In this document: positions 11,578-23,670 of the stretch, in pieces
Layout of the letters: every line of letters starts with the position of its first letter
How positions within the stretch are numbered: the first letter of the stretch is position 1
Assembly (NCBI RefSeq): GCF_900324485.2
Contig: NC_046653.1
Location: 24,673,147-24,737,146, forward strand
DNA length: 64,000 nt
Origin: Mastacembelus armatus
Taxonomy: Eukaryota; Chordata; Actinopteri; Synbranchiformes; Mastacembelidae
Direction of reading: 5' to 3'
Made by a program: the position numbers and the translations under genes
The notes under the pieces: model-generated
The model's input: only the letters and a program-made list of their open reading frames with translations
What the model was told of the DNA's origin: nothing
Database searches by the model: none

Positions 11578-12892
11578 CTACAGTACGTTGGCCTCACGAG
11601 ATCCCGGCTGCAGAATCTGAATAGTGACAATGAGTTTAACAGTTTTTCTAAACCAGGGATAAAACAAGGCATAGATCAGAGGGTTTACACACGAGTTAAA
11701 ATCAAATAGATAGATCACGTAAGATGCAGCTGAAGCATTAAGCAAGTTGTCCCCTGCAAGAGTGACACAGTAAAATGGGCAGAAACACATCAAAAACATA
11801 GCTACAAGAACACCAAGAGTCCTGGCTGCTTTCAGCTCAGATTTTGTTGTTGTCACTGAACGCTGCAGTGTGACAGCTGTAATGTGAGAGCGCATGGCCC
11901 GAGCCTGAGACACAGCCACAACGAACACTCTCATATATAGAACTATGATGACAGTAACTGGAGCAATAAAGGTCACAACAACATCAACAATTCCTGCAAT
12001 ATAGCTAATAACAAACACACACTGTCCATAGCAGGAGTTATACCTGCCTGGTTCAGTCAGATCATCCTTTAATAAGAGCATGTTGTAGAAAACAGAAATG
12101 AGCCAACACAGACAAACACAGAATTTCACTCTTCTCTCAGTGACTCTTGTGGGGTAATGCAGAGGGTCACAAATAGCCACATAGCGGTCGACTGATATCA
12201 GAACTATGTTTCCTACTGAGGTGGAGGTAATGATTGCAGACACATACTTAACCAGAGAACACACAAGATCACCAAGAAACCAGCAGCCTGTTTTTCTGAG
12301 TATTTCTCCGGGCATCAGTACGAGGCCCACGAGAAAGTCTGAGACAGCCAGAGAGAGGAGGAGGGTGTTAGTGTTTGTGTGGAGCTGCCTGGAGGAAAAG
12401 AGAAAAGTGTCATTAACCAACAAGTTGTGTTCAATATCTCTGAATGTTTCCTAATTTGACACATCTGTAGTCACCATATGGTTAAGTGTAGACTATTAAA
12501 ACTACTTGCTGAGCTCAGTGAATAGACACCTGAACTGTGGTTTCTGGTGTCAAATATCAGTCAGACCTTTGTTTCATTGTGCACAAACAGTCAACAAGGC
12601 AGAATCAAAGTCTAATGTGTCAACATGAGCCATGATTTAGTAAAAGCCTAAAGACAGTTCTTGTAAATGTACAGCAGCTGTTCACATTTTAAGACAAAAA
12701 TCATAGAGAAGTGAATCTGTGCCTGAAGTGAGAAATTGAGATGATGATGAGCAGGTTCAGAGCCACAGTGAGCACAGAGACAGAGGACAGCACAATGTGA
12801 AGGAGCACAACATCAGACCAGGTGAAAATCGGCTTCCTGCAGGAGGTGTTGAGTTGTGGAAAGCAGAGCTCTGCTCCATCCTCAACCTCCAT
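11578..12892 (-). CDS. taar: TAAR receptor 2 (TAAR13c-like, clade III), two exons
   Basis: Near-twin of receptor 1. Exon 1 is 12723-12892 and exon 2 is 11578-12388, giving 326 residues. Exon 1 encodes exactly the same protein sequence as receptor 1; exon 2 differs in protein only at residue 65 (Thr here, Ile in receptor 1), although several silent changes are present. Ser at 3.32 (107), Asp at 5.42 (192), Phe at 6.48 and Asp at 7.43 (286) are as in receptor 1, with the same DRY, NPxxY and TAAR fingerprint. The intron is 334 bases with the same GC donor. Its 3' flank is closer to that of receptor 3 than to that of receptor 1, which helps place the duplication breakpoint. Both copies look intact and could double the dose of one receptor type. 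Confidence 0.95.
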
Positions 12893-13432
12893 CTTCAGAG
12901 CCCTGCAGAGAGCTGCAGCTTTGTGAACAAAACTGACTCGAATAACTGATTTACCTCTCGCCTTTTCTTAGTTCATCCCCTCCTCTTTGTTTCAGTGTCT
13001 CTGGGACTCTGAGGTCCCTCCTACAGAGTGCTTTCTACACCAATGGCAAAAAACGTTTTGTAGAAGAAGAAAATGCTGTTGTTGCTCACTCATCCTCACT
13101 TTTTTGTGCTTTTTTATCTAATTTGAGAAGTCAACAGAAGTCTTCATTGTTGGACCAAAGGCGTTATCATTCACCAGTGTATTCACCCCACTGAACCTTA
13201 CTAAGCCTCTTCCAGATCTAAAGTACTATGGTTCAACTGAGATGTTAAACTCTTTACAAGAAAGGGGCAAAACAGTTTATCTCATTTTTGTATTTTTTTG
13301 GGCCCTTGAAAGAATTGCCACCTTGCATGGTAAAGATGGTTTGTTTGCTTTGTTGATTTTTCAGACCTGTTTTGATGAGATAGTCCTTAATTAATTATAT
13401 GGAGCCACCATCTAATGGCCCACCACCTGCAG

Positions 13433-14113
13433 AGGTAAGAACTGGGGACTACTCAGTTTTTTGCCAGGCAGTAGACAAGGTCAGGGATCTTGGCATACTG
13501 ATCCCTGTGATTGTAGACTGGTTCTAAGGACATGGAATGCCACCTCTCTGGTGGGGAAAGATTTAAAGCTAAAACAAGAGGTGGAGCATTAACAGCTGCA
13601 TATAGTTTGGCTCGACTTCATGCACAGCAGAGGCTCTGAAACCAAGCTCTTTAAGAAGTTCTGGAATCTCTTCTCTTCCAGAGTTGCCCAATGTTAGAAG
13701 TGCTGGGGATACTCACTAGACCCATGCGGAGCACCACGGAATTTATACCAGAGAAGGAGAGAATTGTCTGTATGAAACTGCAAATTGCACTGAGGAAGGG
13801 ATTTGACTCTTGTCCGCACTTACATGTCAAAAAGCAGTTCAGGGTATTTGGCTTTCTTGTGGAGTCTGGATGTGGCCATAGAAAGGACACCACCAGAGCA
13901 CTTCATAGCTTTTTTGGAGAACTTAAATGCTCAAGTGGTCGAAGATGGACATACCTGGCGTGGAAGGCACCAGTTCTGAGCAGAAATGGAGTTTTGTTAT
14001 TTGACTTCTGTGCTAGTTACGAATGCCATGCCAGATTGTTTCTGATATGAAGCTTTGCGGGTGCAAGTGTGGGTTTAAAATATTGCACCCATGCAGGACT
14101 CTGGAGAAGACTG
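13433..14113 (+). mobile_element. LINE remnant: endonuclease domain, second copy
   Basis: Duplicate of the remnant at 9480-10160 carried by the tandem duplication; same decay state. Confidence 0.7.
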
Positions 14114-14152
14114 ATAAGCAGGTCTGATAAAGCAAAACATAGTGAGGGGAGT

Positions 14153-14313
14153 GGGGAAGCTGCTGTCCAACTCCAGTAAAATTCCTTATGCATCATGGAA
14201 CAGGTTGGGGACATGGAATCCAAGTGGACCGTGTTCAACCCTTTTATTGTAGAAGTGGCTTCTTGGAACGATGGTCAGAATGTTATTGGGTTCTGTCATG
14301 TTGGCTATCCGTG
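14153..14313 (+). mobile_element. LINE remnant: linker, second copy
   Basis: Duplicate of 10200-10360. Confidence 0.6.
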
Positions 14314-14442
14314 GCCTCCGCCAGGGTTGTCACTAGTAGAAGTAGTGAAGCCACACAACTTTGCGTTGCACATCTGTGAGTTCATAGAACTTTTAGCAAA
14401 AAGCAGTGTACGTAATGTATACATTTTACTTTTAAACTTTAC

Positions 14443-14803
14443 AGCATCAAGTCACATTGTGCAATTGCTGTCCTAGGTTGCAAATATGAGGTTATTTTAG
14501 GTACAACCTTTGTGTGTTGCAGCTATAACTTCTAAGGAGCTACATATCATTTAACTGGTTAGTTGATCTTGTGCCCTCATAGATAAAGCACATTTCTGAT
14601 TGATAAGTAGATTACTAGTATGTTGCTAGAATTTCTCTACCCACCCGCCTTACCCACTTCTCACATTTTTATTGCATACATAGATGTATAGATAAATAGG
14701 ATTTAGATGAATTATAATCTCGGTTTAGTTTTTAGTGTCTACCAACTTGTAAAACTGCTTGTTTGTGTTTCATCTTACTTTTTTTACATCTGATTTTGTA
14801 GAA
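14443..14803. repeat. TAAR 3'-flank module without receptor, second copy
   Basis: Duplicate of 10490-10850. Confidence 0.65.
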
Positions 14804-14805
14804 CA

Positions 14806-14983
14806 TTGGTCAGCAGCAACAGAGAAAAAGAAATAGCCTCACTTATGACAGAGGTCTCTAAGGTAGTTGGGAAGCTTCTCAGTGTCAATGCACAGGGATA
14901 TGACGATATTTGCCCTAAAATCTTGAAGGCTCTGGTCTTTGCAGATCTTTACATCTTTTCAGTGCCACAATTAGAGGAGTGGG
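14806..14983 (+). mobile_element. LINE remnant: start of RT domain, second copy
   Basis: Duplicate of 10853-11030. Confidence 0.6.
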
Positions 14984-15532
14984 ACAAAGTAAAGGGCTGT
15001 CACTGGTGTAGCAAAGCCACACAACTCTTGTGTTAACATCTGTCAGTTTGTGGAAATTTTAGTAAAAAGAAGTGTGTTAAAAGTTTCATTTCATTGTTCA
15101 GATTTTTGATGGTACATTATTCATATAGTGGTTGGTTCATGTTGTAACCTCTTATAGATAGAGCATACTCTTGATGAGCCTGTTATGCTGCTTTACCCAC
15201 CTACCTGCCACATTGTTGGGATATAGAGGTAGATGCTATAGGAATTATAAACTTTTTGGATTTAGTGTCTCCCAACTTGTAAAAATTGTAATGTCTATAA
15301 GAGACATCACTCAAACTGCTTTTTCCTGTCTCAGAGGATTTTTTTCTGAAATCTAATTTGACTTATTCTTTTGAACATGAAAACCAGAATCAGAGAAACA
15401 AGAGATGTCATTTTTTCCAAAAGCTGACACAGTTTACTCATATACGATTTATACACTGTATGCAAAGAGAGAAGATTTTAACTTGTATTCTTAAATCCAG
15501 TGAAAATCTTTTGTATTTCACTCATAGCCTCT

Positions 15533-16830
15533 CTACAGTACATTGGCCTCACGAGATCCAGGCTGCAAAATCTGAATAGTGACAATAAGTTTAACAGTTT
15601 TTCTAAACCAGGGATAAAACAAGGCATAGATCAGAGGGTTTATACATGAATTAATATCAAACAGATAGATCACGTAAGATGCAGCTGAAGCATTAAGCAA
15701 GTTGTTCCCTGCAAGAGAGACACAGTAGTATGGACAGACACATATTAGAAACATTACCACAACAACACCAAGAGTCCTGGCTGCTTTTAGCTCAGATTTC
15801 ATTGTTTTTAGAGTCACTGAACGCTGCAGTGTGACAGCTGTAATGTGAGAGCGCATGGCCCGAGCCTGAGACACAGCCACAACGAACACTCTCATATATA
15901 GAACTACGATGACAGTAACTGGAGCAATGAAGGTCACAAAAACATCAACAATTCCTGCAATATAGCTAATAACAAACACACACTGTCCATAGCAAGAGTT
16001 ATACCTGCCTGGTTCAGTCAGTTCATCCTTAAAAAAGAGAATGTTATACAAAGCAGAACCGAGCCAACACAGATAAACACAGAATTTCACTCTTTTTACA
16101 GTAACTCTGGTGGGATAATGCAGAGGGTCACAAATAGCCACATAGCGATCGACTGATATCAGGATCATATTTCCTACTGAGGTAGATGTAACAGTGAAGG
16201 ACACATATTTAATCAGAGAACACATGAGATCACCAAGAAACCAGCAGCTTGTTTTTCGAAGAATTTCTCTGGGCATCGGCACAAGGCCCACGAGAATGTC
16301 TGAGACAGCCAGAGAGAGGAGGAGGGTGTTAGTGGGTGTATGGAGCTGCCTGGAAGAAAACAAGAAAAGTGTCATTAACCTACAAGTTGTGTTCAATATC
16401 TCTGAATGTTTCCTGATCTGTCACATCTGTAGTCACCATATGGTTAAGTGTATTCAAACTACTTGGTTGAATTCAGTGGATAGAAACCAGTGCTTATTAT
16501 TTGTAGTAGGCAGGGCATGAACTGTGGTTTCTGGTGTCAAGTATCAGTCAAGATGGCTGAATAGAAGCCTAGTGTGTCAACATGAAACATGATTTAGTAA
16601 AATTCTATAGACAATGCTTCACATTTTTAAGACAAAAATCATAGAGAAGTGAATCTGTGCCTGAAGTGAGAGATGGAGATGATTACAAGCAGATTCAAAA
16701 CCACAGTGAGCACAGAGACAGAAGACAGCACAAAGCGCAGAAACACAACATCAGTCCCATGAAATGTGGGCTTCCTGCAGGAGTTATTAAGTTGTGGAAA
16801 GCAGAGCTCTGCTTGATCGTCAACCTCCAT
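15533..16830 (-). CDS. taar: TAAR receptor 3 (TAAR13c-like, clade III), two exons
   Basis: Exon 1 is 16661-16830 and exon 2 is 15533-16349, giving 328 residues; the intron is 311 bases with GC donor and AG acceptor. The N-terminus starts MEVDDQAEL and its sequon is N15-N-S. This copy is clearly diverged from receptors 1 and 2, for example HTPTN instead of HTNTN after the splice junction and LKTMKSE in intracellular loop 3 (two residues longer than in receptor 1). Ser at 3.32 and Asp at 5.42 are kept. Position 7.43 is Asp (D288), shared only with receptors 1 and 2. Position 6.48 is Val, unlike the Phe in all other copies. The fingerprint NSCINPLIYALFYPWF is intact. No inactivating change seen. 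Confidence 0.95.
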
Positions 16831-18360
16831 CTTCAGAGCCCTGCAGAGAGCTGCAGCTTTCTGAACAAAACTGACTCATATAACTGATTTACCTCTCACC
16901 TTTTCTTAGTTAATCCCCTCCTCTTTCTTTCAGTGTCTGCTGGTCTCTGAGGTTCCTCCTCCCTCTGTTTTTTTTTGTTGTTTTATGTTTTCTGATTTAT
17001 AGACGGTGTTTACATCAATGACATAAGCTTTTTAGAACATGGAAAAAAATGCAGTTTTTTCCTTACTCATCTACACTTTCATGTCCTCTTCATCTAATTC
17101 AGTAAACCAGCTCAACTCTCCATATTTGGAGGACAAAACAGCAATCTCATACCCAGTGAACCTTACCAAACCTCGTCCAGTTCTAAAGTGCTGCCCGTCT
17201 TTGAATTTTATATAAACTATATGCAGCTGTAAGAACTAGCACAAGTGTGTTCTGAACTTTCCTTAAAGTTCAAAACTATTCTAGTCAAATCTTACTTTTC
17301 ACAACAAATTGGTGTTACAATGAAAAATCCCAGCAAGGCCTGTACATAGCATTCCAGCAGTCAGCTGGTATAACCTGAAGTCCCAACGATTCTCATCACC
17401 TCATCTGCTTAGTCCCATAACTGAGTCGAATGTGACGTCAATAGACTGCGGACCACTGATTGGCCATAGAGTGACATCACTGGAAGTCATGAGTGCGACG
17501 TCTGACCATGCCCGACAGAAGAATCAAACCTGCCATATTTAAAAACTGCGGCCATCTGTTTTTCCATTTTTATAGTCCGTAGCAAGGCAAATGGCTAACC
17601 GTACTTGCAAAACACTGTGGTCCTAGGGGGAGATGCAGACGTTTCTGTGCTTGGTGGTGTTACGACAGTTTTGTGCTGCCGTGCTATGATGGCCCACCCA
17701 CGTTCAAGTGGTACTCAGTTGTAATGGAAAATGACCAAAACCAAGTCGAGTCTAGTAGAGTAGAGGCGAGTAGTGGTAAAACTGTGTGATGGAAAAGGGG
17801 CATTAGATGAGTCTTTTCCGAGGATATGTCCAGTATGTCATGACTCAACTTCTAGACACTACTGATCATGCATGTGCATAGACGTTTTGTGAAGTACATA
17901 ATCACAGTAACACTGTCCAAACGAAAATGTTAAAGTCATCAACATAGGTGACACCAAATACATGTAACCAATTGCCACATCATTTAGTCCAGTTTGAATG
18001 AAATTAAATGTAAACAAAGGCATTTATATGGATAGTTTGGATTGACAGTGGGTCTTACTGGAGGAATTTGCAAATAATTTGAATAGAAGAGAATGCTTTT
18101 TCAAAAATGCACAAGAACCTCCTTGTGGAAAACCATGACTGGTTAGTTAATGGATTTTGTTTGCGTAGGCTAGTCTTTCTTGATCTGTGCTAGCAACCCG
18201 TGCCCTGTTTTGTGGAGGTTTACTAGACATACAAACTTCATTTCATTACTCACACAGGTGTTGTCAGTTCTGGGTTTTCATAGGCTTGACTTATGAAAAA
18301 CTCCATTCAATTTACTAGCAAATGTATGGTCCATCGTACACCTATGGTCATTGGGTACTG
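16831..18360. other. Upstream flank of receptor 3
   Basis: The first ~130 bases match the 5' flanks of the other receptors. About 17500-17810 carries a GAGTC/GAGTA-rich segment ending in GATGGAAAAGGGGCAT, which resembles the end of a fish DNA element, but I could not find its partner end. The rest is unassigned. Confidence 0.4.
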
Positions 18361-18365
18361 ACTAG

Positions 18366-18950
18366 ATGCCATGCTTACAAGGAGACATAATGGGTTTCCT
18401 CTATAAGGTGGCTGGACACAGCCTTGGCAATAGGGTTAGAAATACAAACTTCCAGAGAATGGTCAGAGTAGAGCTGTTGCTCCATCCCTTTGAAAGAATC
18501 CAGTACAGGTTGAGTCATGGCAGTTGGACTTTCAGTTTTAACGCCGAAACCATTCCAGGTGGCTTTTTCAGTCTAAGAAAAAATCTGATTGGAACCTCCA
18601 ATTTATCTCACAAGTTGGTTTCACTCCATCCCAAGTCCCATAGGCTCACTAGGTGAGCTATGTAAATGAAAACTGAAAATCCAGTTGCCATGACTCAACC
18701 TTTAGATAACTTCCCCTGGACAACTGAGAATCTTCACAGACATAATCCAGTAGAGGTTTTGGGCATCTGATCAGGATGGAGTTTGAGATTTTCCAAGCAC
18801 ATCGATCTAATAAGAGGCCTCAGTATAGACCTGTAATATTGTATTTCATCTAGTCTGGTAATGCTTTGGGGTACCCCAGGAGGAACAGGAAAGGTTCTTG
18901 GGAAGAGGGACGTGTATTCTGCCACCTTGACCTGAATCTGGATAAGAGGC
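18366..18950 (+). mobile_element. Old LINE remnant: C-terminal RT region
   Basis: Reads GHSLGNRVRN, then RVELLLHPFERIQ, then FGVPQEE-type sequence across frames. These match the C-terminal part of the same LINE family seen intact-frame at 40248-41175. The same remnant lies at the matching place in two other intergenic flanks (about 41190-41540 and 50506-50735), so it is older than those duplications. Confidence 0.6.
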
Positions 18951-19096
18951 ACAAAGAGTGACTGATGAACATTAGGTCTGATTCCTTCATATAGTTAAAA
19001 CAACCATGACTCTGGAATTTGTTTACACACTGGACAAAAAATGTTGCACATTTCACTGGACTTCCCTTGACTTTGATTATGGCGCACATTCAGTAA

Positions 19097-20221
19097 CCCT
19101 CTGGGGTCGACGCACGTGCCGGCGCGTTTTGACGCATCTTCTCTTGATAATGCTGAAACAAACTTAAATTACTCCACCAATTCTGATCGTACAGGTAAAA
19201 GAAATATATAATTCAAATCTGTAAAGGGTCTAGTTTTAGTTGTAGACCATCATAATAACAACAAAACATTGTGCTTTTTTTTAAATGAAGAAAGCCGACA
19301 GGGTGCGCTCTCTGTCTTTTCTGTCTCTTGTCATTTCTCTTCATAGACGAATAAATAAAACAACCAGAATCTCAGCGAATACTTGGCTCATAAAAATAAG
19401 AATTATATGGTTAGAAAGCTTGAAATGTTTTCTTTTAAATGAAACAATTCAAGTCGAAAACAAATCATCACTTTTTTTTTAATTTGTATGGATGTAGGAA
19501 GTACGTTTTCTCCTGTCTCACCTCATTACAGGTAATGAGATCTCGCATTGTACTCTGTTCACTGTTCACATGTAAATAATCTCAGGTGAACCAGGTAAAT
19601 ATGTGCACACCCCCGAGAAATGACATAAAATATCAAACTTCATCATAGAATTTACTCACTTTTTCTGCACGTTTGGATGATGGCGCGTCACGGACGTGAA
19701 GAAGCACTTCTTATATTCCTCACAGAGACAAATAGTTTAGCTTGTCCTCAGAGTAAAAACTCTGATTTTAACTCAAATGAGGATCGTTTGGCTCCTCATT
19801 GTTTTGTATTGTACTGCACTAATCCGTCCCATCTACATTGACTGAAAGGCTCATTATGCGCGTCTTTGTCTGGTCGTTCAGTGCGTCTTTTGTGTTCTCA
19901 GGTAAATCACATGACTATTCATCCTCATACACACCCTCTTGCATATGGCCTTTCTGGACAAAAAGTGTCTTAGAAAATTTAAATCAGTGTATTTAAATCA
20001 AAAATTGTAGTTTTTCACTAGCCATGCATAAACACTTTTTTCTCAAAAACATAATCATGTATAAACCTGCTGCTCACATATTATTGTAGCCCATTTTGTG
20101 CTGATTACAGTGTTATTAGACTTTAGACATTAATATGTTTAAAAGACACTGAAAAAAGCACAAATGTCAGGACATGTCAAAATTTGTCCAGGCCCCCAAA
20201 ACCCCCTCAGTCCCCATAGGG
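19097..20221. mobile_element. Non-autonomous piggyBac-type element, copy 1
   Basis: 1125 bases bounded by short inverted ends: CCCTCTGGGGTC at the left, and the reverse complement of CCCTATGGGG at the right. The right side is followed by TTAA (20222-20225); the left side has GTAA (19093-19096), one change from TTAA. The matching flank near 41655 has an uninterrupted ATTCATTAAGGCATTG, the empty site. Inside, about 19678 onward on the plus strand reads MARHGREEALLIFLTE and could be the start of a deleted transposase. No full transposase is present. Confidence 0.8.
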
Positions 20222-20225
20222 TTAA

Positions 20226-21048
20226 GGCATGGCTTCAACAACCTTATGTCTAAAAGATTTATATCCATACAGTACAGTACAGTGCATTCATATTTGACTG
20301 TAATCGTTTATTTAGAATAAGTCAAAACATGACTTTAGCACATCTCACAGTAGTGACTTGATTTTTGTTATTAAATCATACACATTCACACTATATACAC
20401 TGTGCCACTATTTTGCAGTTTTCAGTTTAAGAAGTTCTTTTTGTTTGTTTCTTGCACACTCCAAAGACTTTCTGTGAGAAGCCATTGTACCATTTGTCTT
20501 CAGGCGTTGAAATTCCTTCTTCATTTGTAGTAATAGGCAACTCACTTGGCAGTGTTGAGCTAAGTAAATTTACTGGCCTAGGTAGCAAATACAAGATGAT
20601 GTTGCATGTTACAGCTATAACCTAATTTCTGTGAGGAGTCCCAGCGACATGTTAGTTAACTGATTAGGTCATATTGTGACCTCTCATAGATGCAACACAT
20701 TTATGACTGATGAGCTGATTATGCTGCTGGATTTACTGTCTTACCTGCTTCATGCCCCTTTCACATTACTGGGATATAGCAGTAAGAAGGTATAGGAATT
20801 TAAATATTTGCTTAGGTTTTAATGTCTACCAACTTGTAAAACTGTTCATTTTTCAGTGGTGTCAATCCAGAACTTATGTTGGCTGTAAGATTTTCTTCCA
20901 TCTTGTTTTACTTTTTTACAGAAATAAAAACAAGAAAACATATCTGCAACAGAAACGATGAAAATAAAATCAATCTTAAACAATACTCTTCATCCTTATT
21001 TAAAATTAAGTGGAGTGAAATAGTTTACACACACTGATTATATACTGT
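20226..21048. repeat. TAAR 3'-flank module of receptor 4, distal part
   Basis: Strongly similar to 41660-42740, the 3' flank of receptor 5. Here the module is cut at TATACTGTA (about 21049) by the repeat array and resumes at 37529, just before receptor 4. No coding potential recognised. Confidence 0.8.
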
Positions 21049-21071
21049 ATTATTATTATTTTATTATTATT

Positions 21072-21704
21072 AGGCCCGAGCCCCCACCGAAGGTGAAGGC
21101 AAGGGACTATTATAACCGCTCTATATGCAGAAACCCACTAACCGGGTCAGAGTCACTAACGGACCACTAAACAGTGACCCGGACCCCACCATGACGTGGG
21201 GATGCGCGAGACCTTTCCGAAAATGTATATATTGAGGGTGCTGAAAAAACGCTATATTGTTATCGTTAGGATTATTTATTAGGCCCGAGCCCCCACCGAA
21301 GGTGAAGGCAAGGGACTATTATAACCGCTCAATATGCAGAAACCCACTAACCGGGTCAGAGTCACTAACGGACCACTAAACAGTGACCCGGACCCCACCA
21401 TGACGTGGGGATGCGCGAGACCTTTCCGAAAATGTATATATTGAGGGTGCTGAAAAAACGCTATATTGTTATCGTTAGGATTATTTATTATTATTATTAG
21501 GCCCGAGCCCCCACCGAAGGTGAAGGCAAGGGACTATTATAACCGCTCTATATGCAGAAACCCACTAACCGGGTCAGAGTCACTAACGGACCACTAAACA
21601 GTGACCCGGACCCCACCATGACGTGGGGATGCGCGAGACCTTTCCGAAAATATATATATTGGGGGTGCTGAAAAAAACGCTATATTGTTATCGTTAGGAT
21701 TATT
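21072..21704 (+). repeat. Three tandem head segments at the array's left end
   Basis: Heads begin at 21072, 21281 and 21499, at ~206-218-base spacing, each containing AGGCCCGAGC through TATCGTTAGGATTATT. They lack body and tail. A fourth head at 21705 leads into the first full unit. Confidence 0.9.
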
Positions 21705-23670
21705 AGGCCCGAGCCCCCACCGAAGGTGAAGGCAAGGGACTATTATAACCGCTCAATATGCAGAAACCCACTAACCGGGTCAGAGTCACTAACGGACCAC
21801 TAAACAGTGACCCGGACCCCACCATGACGTGGGAATGCGCGAGACCTTTCCGAAAATATATATGTTGGGGGGGCTGGAAAAACGGCTATATTGTTATCGT
21901 TAGGATTATTATTATTATTCTTTTTCTTCTTCTGCGTAAAAACCTCTAATTTGACCCCCTCAACATATTCGAAAACTCACGAAAATTTGCCCAAAATTCA
22001 GGATCGTGAAAAAATTTTGTTTTTTAATACTTTCGTAAACAACCTCAAAACAATGGCTCTACAGCGCCCCCTAAAAAAGTGAAAATACATTACGCCAATG
22101 GGGCCCCGCACGACACTTTTTTCATCACACAGCCACCAAATTCGGTACGCATATTCTCCATGTCGGGGCAAGCAAAAAACCTTATGACGTCGATGCCGCA
22201 CGACCAACAGGAAGTCCACCAGCCTGGAGTTTACCTAAAGGTCATTGAGTTCGCCGTTTTTTGCTCACCTCGCATTCTTTCGAACTCGTCCTAGGGCTTT
22301 TCACCGATTGAGCTGTGGTTTGGTCAAAATCATCAAAAGATGAGGGGGATCAAAAGTTATCCAAATTATTTTGCTAACTTTCACGGTTTTCCCTTGGCGC
22401 CGCCGACCATGTGACCTACGATTTTTGCTCCGCCCACAAACTTTCAAATTGTTATAACTTCCACAGGCATCGTCGAATTTGAATGGGATCAATTGATGAA
22501 TTGTAGTCCCCATGGGCCTGAACCCATGTGATTAAACAAAATCAGGATTGGTGCAATAGCGCCCCCTACAGATTGAATCAAATATTTGTATGGAGCGCCA
22601 AAAATTTAGTTTTTCCAAAACGTACCAAATTTGGCATAAAATTCCATTAGGCCATCCCGATCAGAAAAGCCAACCAGACCCATGCCCTATTTTCAACGGT
22701 GTTGCCATGGCGACGACCGAAAGCCGCCATTCATTTCCAATGGGGATTTTCTGAAACGTACCGTTTTTGCACACGTCGTACTTTAACGAACTTGTCCTAG
22801 GGCTTTTGGCCAAATGAGCTCATTCTTTGTCAACATCACCTAGAGATGTGGAACGTCAAAAGTTATCCAAATTATTTTGATAACTGTTATGGTTTTCCAG
22901 TACCGCAGCCAGAGAGTTGGCGTCCGCTCTTTCGCTCGTTTATGTCCAATTTGAATGCAGACCAAAAATTTACTTTGTCACATTTGAATATAGTTTGACA
23001 CAAAAATTCCTTTAGGGGATACCGATCAAAAAAGCCAATCAGACCTATGGTCTATTTTCAAAGGTGTTGCCGTGGCGATGACCGAAAGCCTCCATTCATT
23101 TCCAATGGGAATTTTACAAAATGTACCGTTTTTTCACACGACTTACTTTACCAAACTCATCCTATTGCTTTTGGCTTAATGACCTCACTTAGAGGTGTGG
23201 AGCATCAAGAGAACCAAATTATTTTGATAACTGTTATGGTTTTCCAGTACCGCAGCCAGGGAGTTGGCTCTGCTTTCTTCCTCGCGTATGTGTAATTTAT
23301 ATTGAGAACAAAAAAGTTAGTTTATCACACTTGACTATATTGCTGCACAAAAATCCTTTAGCATATACTGATAAGAAAAGCCAATCAGACCCATACCCTA
23401 TTTTCAATAGTGTTGCCTTGGCAATGACGGAAATCCACCATATATTTTCAATGACAATTCCTTCTAATGGGACACAAAATGGCTGTCATGTTTTCAGGCT
23501 GTAAAAATGGATCCCACTGAAATCACTGGCTACACAGTTTGACTTCGGCACCAGGGGATGGTCACCGTCTGGGCTGTAATGGACGGTCACAGGTGGATAC
23601 AGGGGAACCTCGGCGGGTCACGGCGGGTCGCGAACGGCGAGGGCCGTTCATCGCCGCTTGCGGCTATATT
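21705..23670 (+). repeat. Array unit 1, full length, mosaic
   Basis: Has head, body and tail. The early body (GCGTAAAAACCTCTAATTTG) is of the type in units 2-4, but the following section (ACCAGCCTGGAGTTTACC) is of the type in units 6 and 8, so it is a mosaic. Confidence 0.85.

Larger units (their letters stand above)
11578..15354. repeat. Tandem duplication unit, copy 2
   Basis: Second copy of the ~3.95-kb unit described at 7624-11400. Similarity to copy 1 fades near 15340-15356, where the 3' flank of receptor 3 begins. Confidence 0.9.

Noticed and set aside
17500-17810. DNA-element end in the receptor 3 upstream flank
   Set aside because: Only one end-like stretch and no partner or target duplication seen.
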